The notes under the pieces were generated by a model. The model ran no database searches, was not told the origin of the DNA, and worked only from the letters and a program-made list of their open reading frames with translations. From an uncultured Bacteroides sp. (GTDB lineage: Bacteria > Bacteroidota > Bacteroidia > Bacteroidales > Bacteroidaceae): a stretch of DNA of 64,000 bases. This document shows positions 1-6,438 of this stretch, in pieces. The stretch is taken from the NCBI GenBank assembly GCA_900542985.1, contig UQPQ01000001.1, positions 1 to 64,000 on the forward strand, read 5' to 3'. A program made the position numbers and the translations under genes. Every line of letters starts with the position of its first letter. Positions within the stretch are counted from its first letter, which is position 1.

Positions 1-935
1 TTGGGAATATACTCTATGGCTTCATTGACCACATTTAGTTTGGTCATTCGGTACAAGTCGCTCACTCTGCATCCTATCAGTGTCTGAAATATGAATATAT
101 CTCTCTGTATTGCCAGTTGTGGGGTAGCTGAAAGGTCGGCATTGAAAATTCTATCTCTCTCTTCAAGTGTTATATAATAAGGTGTACCGTATGTACATTC
201 TTCTATCGGGAATTTGTCGAAAGGTCTGTTTGTGGTACGCTTGTTATCGAAGCACCACAGGAAGAATGTACGTATTCTTGAAAAACAGTCTATCAGCGTG
301 TTCTTGCTTCTGGGCTGTGGTGTCCTCTTTTCGGGAATGGCTTCATAAATGCTCGGGTAAAGTTCATAGTACTGGTATTCGTTCTGAAAGAAATCCCACA
401 TATCCCGAAGCGTGTCAGGTGTTACCAAATCCACGTCAAGGATAAAGCCCTTTTGTCCTCTCTTCGTTGCCTTTACATATAGTTCATAACGTGCTAACGC
501 ACGTTGTACTACTCGAAAGTTCTTGATGCGAACTTCTGATAATTTATGCTTGACAAGAAATTCGGCAAACAAATCCAGCAAGGTGGGTTTGGTTTCCGCT
601 GCAATCTCTTCTTCTGTTTTATATCTGTTTGGATGATGATATTTGTCTATGAGTGTGCTTAGCCATTCGCTGTCAGCTTCCGGTGTGTACTCTTGACTTA
701 TCAGGTTGATGATGTTCTGTACTTCGTTGTTCAGTGCCAGTTTCTTTTCTTCATGAACAAGGGCTACTCTGTCTTTATACCCTTGCTTCTCGCTACTCCA
801 GTGATTTGGGTTAATTGTCAGCTCACTGGCAGCTTTAATGTCCTTTTTACCATCTCTTAATCGGAAATAGATTGTAGCTACACTATTGGTGTCGTTTTTA
901 CTTGCGGATTTTCGGATAAAGGCTGTTGCTTTCAT
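1..935 (-). CDS. Tyrosine recombinase/integrase, partial (C-terminus beyond window edge)
   Basis: This is a site-specific tyrosine recombinase of the Bacteroides mobile-element type. The gene starts at the ATG at 935-933 and runs off the left edge, so about 311 codons are visible. The N-terminus (MKATAFIRKSASKNDTNSVA) is the arm-binding domain usual in these integrases. A SAM-like core-binding region follows around residues 115-230. The visible part of the catalytic domain contains GCRVSDLYRM, holding the first catalytic arginine; the HxxR and the tyrosine lie outside the window. Repeats just upstream (970-1115) look like its arm-type binding sites. I infer that it integrates an element lying to the left, with the chromosome to the right. 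No nearby gene tells whether the element is an ICE, an IME or a prophage. Confidence 0.9.
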   Translation of the reverse strand, partial: MKATAFIRKSASKNDTNSVATIYFRLRDGKKDIKAASELTINPNHWSSEKQGYKDRVALVHEEKKLALNNEVQNIINLISQEYTPEADSEWLSTLIDKYHHPNRYKTEEEIAAETKPTLLDLFAEFLVKHKLSEVRIKNFRVVQRALARYELYVKATKRGQKGFILDVDLVTPDTLRDMWDFFQNEYQYYELYPSIYEAIPEKRTPQPRSKNTLIDCFSRIRTFFLWCFDNKRTTNRPFDKFPIEECTYGTPYYITLEERDRIFNADLSATPQLAIQRDIFIFQTLIGCRVSDLYRMTKLNVVNEAIEYIP

Positions 936-969
936 AATCGGGATTTTTAGTAACGGTACAAATATATAA

Positions 970-1115
970 ATTGTTCCCAAATTGTTCCCAATCATCCCGA
1001 ATTTATTTCAATCCGATTAAATAGGATTAACTAAGTGTGTGTTTGTAATATATTGAATATTAGTGTATAATGCTTTATTTTTCTTTGATTTTCTATTTAA
1101 TAGGATTGTTCCCAA
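970..1115. repeat. Integrase-proximal direct repeats (three copies of attgttcccaa; two of aataggatt)
   Basis: An 11-bp sequence, attgttcccaa, occurs at 970-980, 981-991 (adjacent tandem copies) and again at 1105-1115. A second short repeat, aataggatt, occurs near 1020-1028 and 1099-1107, directly before the third copy of the first. They lie between the integrase start and the probable element end. Clusters of short direct repeats at this position are typical integrase arm-type or excision-factor binding sites. The repeats are seen directly; the function is inferred. Confidence 0.6.
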
Positions 1116-1149
1116 TTTATATATTTCAAATGCGGGTCTGGGTACTGAA
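1116..1149. other. Probable element/chromosome junction (attachment site), possible tRNA 3'-end remnant
   Basis: Between the last integrase-type repeat and a strong terminator lies a short segment whose right half (1126-1149) resembles a T-loop, T-stem and acceptor 3' end: ttcaaat, then gcggg, then tctgggta. Tyrosine recombinases often integrate into tRNA 3' ends and leave such a remnant next to the original tRNA terminator. No complete tRNA is present and I cannot assign an isotype, so this is a suggestion only. Confidence 0.3.
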
Positions 1150-1184
1150 GCGGAGAAGTTAGAAATAACCTCTCCGCTTTTTTT
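1150..1184 (+). terminator. Rho-independent terminator
   Basis: A 12-bp stem with one mismatch (1150-1161 with 1166-1177) closes on a GAAA tetraloop and is followed by seven T. It precedes the acyltransferase by 17 bp, so it ends transcription entering from the left, probably that of the RNA gene or element end at this junction. Confidence 0.85.
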
Positions 1185-1201
1185 ATTTAACTGTAATTCC
1201 C

Positions 1202-2143
1202 ATGAAAAAACGTATAGAAGAGCTCGACTTTTTGAAGTGTGTATTCATTATCCTGATGATTGTGTTTCATCTGGTCTATATCGGTGATAAGTATCCATAT
1301 GCCAAACAGCTGGTTTATACGTTTCATATGCCGGCCTTTCTTCTTATTTCCGGCTATCTTGTCAGTATTTCCAAAAAGCCGCTTGCTTTTTTCCGCACCA
1401 TGGGTTGGATTTTTGTTCCTTATGCCGTGATGGAAAGCGGATATATAGTGATGTCGTCTATTCTGCCGGTACGTGACGGAGTGGATGAACTGAGTCTGAC
1501 GGTTTGGACTGATAAACTTTTTCTCCATCCATTGGGCCCTTACTGGTATTTGCATACACTTATGTTATGTAGTACGACTTATTATCTGCTCGACAGAGTA
1601 GGAAGGAGATGGTTGAAAAATACGCTTTCTTTTTCCATTGTGTTGGCTTTATGCCTGGCAGTCGAATCTACAGTACTTCATATCAGTTCTCTGCCTCATG
1701 TACTTTATTTCTGGGGAGGAATTATGTTGCGTCGCTGCAATCTTTCTTTTACTGCTTTCTTCAAGACTTCCTGGTGGGGAATACTGCCTTTTATCTGGTT
1801 GTCTGCCAATGAACAGAATCTGAATTGCTTTACGTGGGGAGGAATGGCCATGGTATATTTGGCTATTAGCATGGGACTGACTGTTTATCCTTTTCTTTCG
1901 GGAAAGTTGAGAGATGCATGTCTGTATATTGGCAGAAATACGTTTGTGATATTGGTTTTCTCCCCTATTTTCACGGTAATTACAAAATCTTTTGTATCTT
2001 TCTTCAGTTTTGATACTTCAGGAATGTGCTTTTTGATTGTTTCGGTAGGTTTTGTGCTGGCCGGAAGCTTTCTGATAGCCTGGTGTATGGACCGGTGTAA
2101 AGTGTCTCGCTTTTTCTGGGGAAAAGAACGTATGTTGCAGTAA
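1202..2143 (+). CDS. Membrane acyltransferase, acyltransferase_3/OafA-like family
   Basis: A 313-residue integral membrane protein of the acyltransferase_3 family (relatives of OafA and WecH), which transfer acetyl or other acyl groups to surface polysaccharides or small molecules. The N-terminus has the family signature: charged start RIEELDFLKC, then a helix with the conserved histidine (IVFHLVYIG), then FHMPAFLLISGYLVS. About nine or ten hydrophobic helices follow to the end. It stands alone directly after a terminator at the mobile-element junction, with no polysaccharide genes nearby to name the acceptor. The start at 1202 follows the terminator closely, so the promoter must lie within or just upstream of it. 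The family call is firm; the substrate is unknown. Confidence 0.85.
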   Translation: MKKRIEELDFLKCVFIILMIVFHLVYIGDKYPYAKQLVYTFHMPAFLLISGYLVSISKKPLAFFRTMGWIFVPYAVMESGYIVMSSILPVRDGVDELSLTVWTDKLFLHPLGPYWYLHTLMLCSTTYYLLDRVGRRWLKNTLSFSIVLALCLAVESTVLHISSLPHVLYFWGGIMLRRCNLSFTAFFKTSWWGILPFIWLSANEQNLNCFTWGGMAMVYLAISMGLTVYPFLSGKLRDACLYIGRNTFVILVFSPIFTVITKSFVSFFSFDTSGMCFLIVSVGFVLAGSFLIAWCMDRCKVSRFFWGKERMLQ

Positions 2144-2249
2144 ACTCGTGACAGGGTGGCAGACAATGATTTTCCTGTGAGAAGAAAGCTTTTTGGCATT
2201 TTATTTGTATGCTTATAAGAAAAGGTTATTCATTAAAAATTATAATATT

Positions 2250-2735
2250 ATGATTTCAGAAAAATTACAAAATGCCATCAACGATCAGATTACTGCTGAA
2301 ATGTGGTCATCTAATCTTTATCTTTCTATGTCTTTCTACTTGCAGCGTGAAGGTTTCGACGGATTTGCAAGTTGGATGAGAAAGCAGTCTCAAGAAGAGT
2401 TGCAGCATGCATACGATTTGGCAGACTATATGACAAAACGTGGTGGTACTGCTAAGGTTGGTAAAATTGATGTAGTACCTCAAGGATGGGGAAGTGTTGT
2501 TGAAGTGTTTGAACATGTATATCAGCACGAGTGTCATGTATCTGAACTGATTGATAGTTTGGTAAATGTAGCTTCTGAAGCAAAAGATAAGGCTTCTCAA
2601 GATTTCTTGTGGGGCTATGTACGCGAACAGGTAGAAGAAGAAGCTACTGCTCAGGGTATTGTAGAAAAACTGAGAAGATGTGGTGATGGTGCCGGTATCT
2701 TGTATCTGAACGATCAGTTGGGACAACGTAAATAA
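2250..2735 (+). CDS. ftnA: Non-haem ferritin
   Basis: A 161-residue ferritin that oxidises and stores iron in a 24-subunit cytoplasmic shell. The ferroxidase residues are visible: Glu in ITAEMWSSNLY, the ExxH pair in EELQHAYDLADY, and later acidic residues in HVYQHECHVSELI and REQVEEEAT. I chose the ATG at 2250 (MISEKLQNAINDQITAEM), which matches the family start. The in-frame ATG at 2193 would add 19 residues of AT-rich upstream sequence. The gene is monocistronic and ends at a clear terminator. It matches FtnA of anaerobic gut Bacteroides, where it is oxygen- and iron-responsive; no operator is visible here. Confidence 0.95.
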   Translation: MISEKLQNAINDQITAEMWSSNLYLSMSFYLQREGFDGFASWMRKQSQEELQHAYDLADYMTKRGGTAKVGKIDVVPQGWGSVVEVFEHVYQHECHVSELIDSLVNVASEAKDKASQDFLWGYVREQVEEEATAQGIVEKLRRCGDGAGILYLNDQLGQRK

Positions 2736-2758
2736 ACTCTCATTTTTTTGAGGGAGAC

Positions 2759-2800
2759 AGGCTGTAGTAACTATTTTATGGTTGACTACAGCCTTTTTCT
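2759..2800 (+). terminator. Terminator of ftnA
   Basis: A 10-bp perfect stem (aggctgtagt at 2759-2768 with 2785-2794) is followed by a T-rich run, 23 bp after the ferritin stop codon. Confidence 0.85.
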
Positions 2801-2835
2801 TTAGATAACTCTACATTTTATATATCTATTCAGAA

Positions 2836-3087
2836 AATAGGAGGCAGCTTGGCATCGTCAATGAGCGAAAACTTTGTTTTCTCTTTGCCTTTGCTCTTAC
2901 CTTTCACTATCTTTTCGGATGATAGGGTGCGGCTCGGCATTACTTTCGCTCAAAAGCAAGCTTTTGGCTTGGTACTGCACTCGCCTTTTTCTATCTTTGT
3001 TTGCGCGAAGATAGGATACGGCTCGGCAAAGGAAAATCTGAAAACGTTGTTTTCGTTTTCCTCTGCTCTCGCCTTTCGCTATCTTTG
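2836..3087 (+). repeat. Three imperfect tandem copies of an 85-bp promoter-bearing repeat
   Basis: Three diverged units begin at 2836 (aatagg), 2921 (gatagg) and 3010 (gatagg). Each opens with a form of gataggRtgcggctcggca and closes with ctatcttt(g/t), at 2907-2915, 2991-2999 and 3079-3087. The period is 85 and 89 bp. The closing TATCTTTG matches the Bacteroides -7 element, and the last copy ends 26 bp before the next gene, so it probably supplies its promoter. An open frame across 2849-3196 is not a gene; it follows from the repeat composition. Confidence 0.75.
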
Positions 3088-3113
3088 CCTTTACTTAATA
3101 AGGTTGAATAGAG

Positions 3114-3776
3114 ATGGTAAATTGGTTTTTTCGCGGTTGGAATTGGTGTCGTCGCTTCCGTCATCGTTGCGGGTACGGAGTTCATTCTCCCTCTGATTTT
3201 TTCTTGATTACTTTTGTGGTATACGAGCGTATGGCATTTTATGCATACCGTACTTTGCATGATAAGAGAAAGGCTGTGCTGTCTTTACCACATTATCGTG
3301 AAAAGGTCGATAAATTTTTATTCCGGTTTACCAACTACTGGCAACCTTCTTCTATACTCGAAATAGGAACAGGAAGTGGCTTGTCGACTGTTTATATGGC
3401 TGAGGCTAAACAGGTACCAGTTCATACTTATGACTGTTGTCTGCACCAGGACGTGAAAAACCTGCTGGCTTCTTATCCTCAGATTGTATACCATGCAGAG
3501 GATGTGTGGCAAAAGACAATTGACTTTTCTGCCGAGCTCGTCCATATTGCTCATACCCCTTATTATAAAGAAGTATTCGAAGCTTTGTGCAGTAAAGCCG
3601 GTTCGCGTACCTGCTTTGTAATTGCTTCTCCTTATGCCACGAAAGAAAAAAAAGAATGGTGGAAGTCTGTAATTGCCGATTCGCGTACAGGGGTTACCTT
3701 CGATTTGTATGATGTAGGTATTGTTTTCTTTGATAAACAGCGTATTAAAGAACATCGCATTGTGAATTTCCTATAG
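3114..3776 (+). CDS. Class I SAM-methyltransferase-like protein, possibly degenerate
   Basis: A 220-residue protein related to O-methyltransferase-type class I SAM enzymes. It starts with the GYGVHSPSDFFL segment typical of a Bacteroides family and contains a good SAM-binding motif I, ILEIGTGSGLSTVYMAEA, around residues 81-98. The later part is poorer: where active relatives carry an acidic metal/SAM motif (DG.H), this protein has HIAHTPYY. It may therefore bind SAM without being a conventional metal-dependent O-methyltransferase. It is monocistronic, preceded by the triplicated repeat and followed by a nested palindrome. No substrate is suggested by context. An active enzyme with a diverged acceptor site is also possible. 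Confidence 0.7.
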   Translation: MVNWFFRGWNWCRRFRHRCGYGVHSPSDFFLITFVVYERMAFYAYRTLHDKRKAVLSLPHYREKVDKFLFRFTNYWQPSSILEIGTGSGLSTVYMAEAKQVPVHTYDCCLHQDVKNLLASYPQIVYHAEDVWQKTIDFSAELVHIAHTPYYKEVFEALCSKAGSRTCFVIASPYATKEKKEWWKSVIADSRTGVTFDLYDVGIVFFDKQRIKEHRIVNFL

Positions 3777-3799
3777 TCATTTCATGGATAGGTAAAGGT

Positions 3800-3883
3800 G
3801 TCTCATTATAAGGAGACGCTCGTCTCATTCTAATGGTACACCCGTCTCACTACAATGAGACGGGTGTACCACTGTAATGAGAC
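3800..3883. repeat. Nested palindrome built on gtctcatt units
   Basis: A perfect 15-bp inverted repeat (ggtacacccgtctca at 3835-3849 with 3856-3870) encloses a 6-nt loop. Outside it, after 5-nt unpaired segments on each side, a second 8-bp arm pairs gtctcatt (3822-3829) with aatgagac (3876-3883). A further gtctcatt copy starts at 3800, followed by ggagac at 3812-3817. The whole could fold as one long interrupted hairpin after the methyltransferase-like gene. It lacks an immediate T run, so it is not a textbook terminator. Confidence 0.8.
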
Positions 3884-4027
3884 ATCTTCATTCTCTGATT
3901 TTTTCTGAGAAATATTCATGTCTTTATATTTAAGAGAACTTATCAGTCAGCTATAAGAATAGCTCAGAATTTGTTTGACGCTTGTTATAAAAAGTTTGAA
4001 TGGAGTGTAAATCCATAAAATGACAAT

Positions 4028-4057
4028 TTTGTACTCTCCTTTATTTTCCTAAATTTG
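4028..4057 (+). promoter_or_regulatory. Bacteroides-type promoter of the cobalamin adenosyltransferase gene
   Basis: TTTG at 4028-4031 (-33) and TAAATTTG at 4050-4057 (-7) are 18 bp apart, 42 bp before the start codon at 4100. This matches the sigma-ABfr consensus TTTG / TAnnTTTG. Confidence 0.7.
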
Positions 4058-4099
4058 CAGAGTAAGTATTTAGCATAATAAATAAGTAACCTTAGTATT

Positions 4100-4669
4100 A
4101 TGAAAAAAAGTTTGATTTATACCCGTACAGGCGATAAAGGTACGACTTCATTGGTCGGAGGTGTGCGTGTGTCAAAGACTCATATAAGACTGGAGGCATA
4201 TGGCACAATCGATGAACTGAGTGCGCATCTCGGGATGTTGATAGCTATGATGGATGACGAAGAGAACCGGACTCTGTTACAATACATACAACATAAATTA
4301 TTTTCTGTAGGAGCTTATCTGGCTACCGATCAGTCGCAAACCGAACTGCGCATAGAAAGCCGTATTTCGGAAGAAACAGTACGGAAACTGGAAGTGGCTA
4401 TTGACAAGATAGATGCTTCTCTGCCTAAACTTACTGAGTTTGTATTGCCGGGAGGATCGAAGGAAGCTTCCGTGTGTCATGTATGCCGTACGGTATGCCG
4501 GCGTGCAGAACGCAGAATATTGGCACTTGAGGCAGAAGAAGGATGCGTGATAGATGCCGAAGTGAAACAATTTGTCAACAGATTGTCCGATTATCTGTTT
4601 ATTTTATCTCGAAAGTTAAATCAATTAACACATCATGATGAAATTTATTGGGATAAAACTTGCATATGA
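4100..4669 (+). CDS. ATP:cob(I)alamin adenosyltransferase (PduO type)
   Basis: A 189-residue PduO-type adenosyltransferase that transfers the adenosyl group of ATP to cob(I)alamin, making coenzyme B12 for enzymes such as methylmalonyl-CoA mutase. The family ATP-binding N-terminus, [16 protein letters not shown], is intact at residues 5-20. The conserved [11 protein letters not shown] and the later [25 protein letters not shown], which carries the cobalamin/ATP arginines, are also present. Length and motifs are normal. The gene has its own promoter and is followed 65 bp downstream by a small DUF2795 gene, probably co-transcribed. No other B12 genes are near; Bacteroides usually salvage corrinoids and still need this step. 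Confidence 0.93.
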   Translation: MKKSLIYTRTGDKGTTSLVGGVRVSKTHIRLEAYGTIDELSAHLGMLIAMMDDEENRTLLQYIQHKLFSVGAYLATDQSQTELRIESRISEETVRKLEVAIDKIDASLPKLTEFVLPGGSKEASVCHVCRTVCRRAERRILALEAEEGCVIDAEVKQFVNRLSDYLFILSRKLNQLTHHDEIYWDKTCI

Positions 4670-4734
4670 AAGAATTTGTTATACTTTTGTGCGACAATAA
4701 AAAAGAGTCAAACATTTAAAAAACAGGAAATGCT

Positions 4735-4956
4735 ATGTATTGGACATTGGAATTAGCCTCTAAGCTGGAAGATGCTCCGTGGCCGGCAACAAAAGATGAA
4801 TTGATTGATTATGCGATGCGTTCGGGCGCTCCATTGGAAGTAATTGAAAACTTGCAGGAAATGGAAGACGAAGGCGAAATATACGAAAGTATTGAAGATA
4901 TTTGGCCTGACTATCCCAGCAAAGAAGATTTCTTTTTCAACGAGGAAGAATATTGA
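4735..4956 (+). CDS. DUF2795 family small acidic protein
   Basis: A 73-residue acidic protein of the DUF2795 family, widespread in Bacteroidota and of unknown function. The family core is recognisable: LEDAPWPATKDELIDYAMRS, followed by the acidic block LQEMEDEGEIYESIEDIWPDYP. It has no signal peptide or membrane helix and is predicted to be cytoplasmic. It sits 65 bp after the cobalamin adenosyltransferase and ends at a terminator, so the two probably share a transcript; a functional link is not implied. Confidence 0.85.
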   Translation: MYWTLELASKLEDAPWPATKDELIDYAMRSGAPLEVIENLQEMEDEGEIYESIEDIWPDYPSKEDFFFNEEEY

Positions 4957-4996
4957 TTCTGCCTGTTGAGTGGTTAAAGAAGGCAAAGGAGATAGA

Positions 4997-5042
4997 GAAG
5001 GTAAGGCTCAATCATGTTGTGGGAGCTTTACCTTCTTGTTTT
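4997..5042 (+). terminator. Terminator after the DUF2795 gene
   Basis: A 12-bp stem with one mismatch (gaaggtaaggct at 4997-5008 with 5024-5035) is followed by ttgttttttag, 40 bp past the DUF2795 stop codon. Confidence 0.8.
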
Positions 5043-5129
5043 TTAGGACTGTTTGTCTGTCTTTATCCTTTTCTTAACTATGTTCCCCTGTGGTATTTAT
5101 CTATGTATTCTCTTTTCTAAAATCGGTAA

Positions 5130-6344
5130 ATGAAAACTTTATCTCCCGAAACATGGCGTTTCATACAAGAACATCGTGAGGATGATGTGCGTAATCTGGC
5201 ACTTCAGGGTAAGAAATATCCTTTGGTCGATATGGCTGAGGCTGTAATACAGATTGCAGCCCGGCAAATTGCGGAGAAGAAGTTACCTTCATGGGGAAGT
5301 GTAGAGGGGATATATTATCCGGGTCATCTGTCTATGGAGCAGTGTTCGTCGGAACAGACCGCTCTTTATAAGGCATCGCTGGTTCGGGGGGATTCTTTTG
5401 CAGACCTTACAGCCGGATTCGGAGTGGACTGTGCTTATATTTCCCGAAACTTTGCACAGGCTGACTATGTGGAGCGTCAAGAAGGACTGTGTGAGTTGGC
5501 GACGCATAATTTCCCTTTGTTGGGGTTGAATCATATCCGTGTAAATCATGCCGACGGTATTGATTTTCTGGCAAAGATGGAGCCTGTAGACTGTCTTTTT
5601 CTCGATCCGGCACGTCGCGATAAGAATGGAGGAAAGACTGTAGCCATTACAGATTGCGAACCGGATGTGTGTGCGCTTGAGCCTTTATTGGTAGAAAAAG
5701 GGAAAACGGTACTGATAAAGCTTTCTCCTATGCTGGATATTGCTTCTGCCTTGCGCGATTTGAAGTATATTCGGGAGATTCATGTCATTTCGCTTCAGAA
5801 CGAGTGCAAGGAGTTGTTGCTGATTCTCCGGAAAGAAGCTGCTTCTGTTAAGAAAGAAACAAGCGAGGTACAGATTCATTGTGTGCAACTTTTCTCTCAT
5901 GCACCGTCGCAGCATTTCAGTTTTTCCTACGAGCAGGAGAAAAGAGCGATTTGTCCTATATCGGAGCAAGTGGAAACCTATTTGTATGAGCCGGGAGCTG
6001 CATTGCTGAAGGCTTCTCCTTTCCGTTTGCTTGCATCGGCTTATGGGGTAAAAAAGCTGCATTCCAATAGTCATCTGTATACTTCTTCTCAGTTCGTCGA
6101 TTTTCCGGGACGTTGTTTTAAAGTGGTAGGAATATCCGGTTTCGGGAAAAAAGAGTTGAAAACATTCTTGGAAGGAGTAGAGAAGGCTAATCTTACAGTG
6201 CGCAATTTCCCTTCTTCGGTAGCAGACCTACGGAAGAAACTGAAAATAAAAGAAGGAGGAGAAATCTATTTGTTTGCCACAACGCTGGGAGATGGGCAGA
6301 AAGTTCTTGTAAAATGTCGTAAGGTAGGGCAAGCGGAAGCCTGA
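5130..6344 (+). CDS. SAM-dependent methyltransferase with C-terminal THUMP-like domain
   Basis: A 404-residue cytoplasmic protein of a Bacteroidota family combining a Rossmann methyltransferase fold with a THUMP-like C-terminal domain, so RNA is the likely substrate. Motif I is FADLTAGFGVDCAYIS (about residues 90-105). The catalytic-type motif is CLFLDPARRD (about 155-164), similar to the DP-containing motif IV of RNA methyltransferases. The last 80 residues, with KKLKIKEGGEIYLFATTLGDGQKVL, form the THUMP-like part. The gene stands alone between a terminator and the following lipoprotein gene. The exact modified nucleotide is unknown. Confidence 0.8.
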   Translation: MKTLSPETWRFIQEHREDDVRNLALQGKKYPLVDMAEAVIQIAARQIAEKKLPSWGSVEGIYYPGHLSMEQCSSEQTALYKASLVRGDSFADLTAGFGVDCAYISRNFAQADYVERQEGLCELATHNFPLLGLNHIRVNHADGIDFLAKMEPVDCLFLDPARRDKNGGKTVAITDCEPDVCALEPLLVEKGKTVLIKLSPMLDIASALRDLKYIREIHVISLQNECKELLLILRKEAASVKKETSEVQIHCVQLFSHAPSQHFSFSYEQEKRAICPISEQVETYLYEPGAALLKASPFRLLASAYGVKKLHSNSHLYTSSQFVDFPGRCFKVVGISGFGKKELKTFLEGVEKANLTVRNFPSSVADLRKKLKIKEGGEIYLFATTLGDGQKVLVKCRKVGQAEA

Positions 6345-6407
6345 AAACGGTAAAAATCAACCTTTCTGGAAAAAAGTACTGTATAAAAGTACAGAATAGT
6401 GTAAAAG

Positions 6408-6433
6408 ATATGTTTTATAGCGATAAAACATAT
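6408..6433 (+). promoter_or_regulatory. Perfect 10-bp hairpin immediately before a start codon
   Basis: atatgtttta at 6408-6417 pairs exactly with taaaacatat at 6424-6433 around a 6-nt loop. It ends five bases before the ATG at 6439. In RNA this structure would occupy the translation initiation region of the lipoprotein gene; as DNA it could be an operator. There is no T tract after it, so it is not a terminator. Confidence 0.55.
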
Positions 6434-6438
6434 TCATT

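Noticed and set aside
167-445. Plus-strand frame across the integrase
   Set aside because: It is a shadow of the integrase reading frame on the other strand.
2193-2249. N-terminal extension of ferritin
   Set aside because: Ferritins start at the MISEKLQ-type sequence; the extension is unconserved AT-rich sequence.
2836-3087. CRISPR array
   Set aside because: Only three units whose whole length is repeated; no unique spacers between constant repeats.
2849-3196. 115-codon open frame on the plus strand
   Set aside because: It lies wholly in the triplicated repeat and overlaps the next gene start; composition reflects the repeat and there is no protein character.
3800-3883. CRISPR-like array
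   Set aside because: The gtctcatt copies are too short and unevenly spaced, arranged as inverted repeats, and no cas gene is present.
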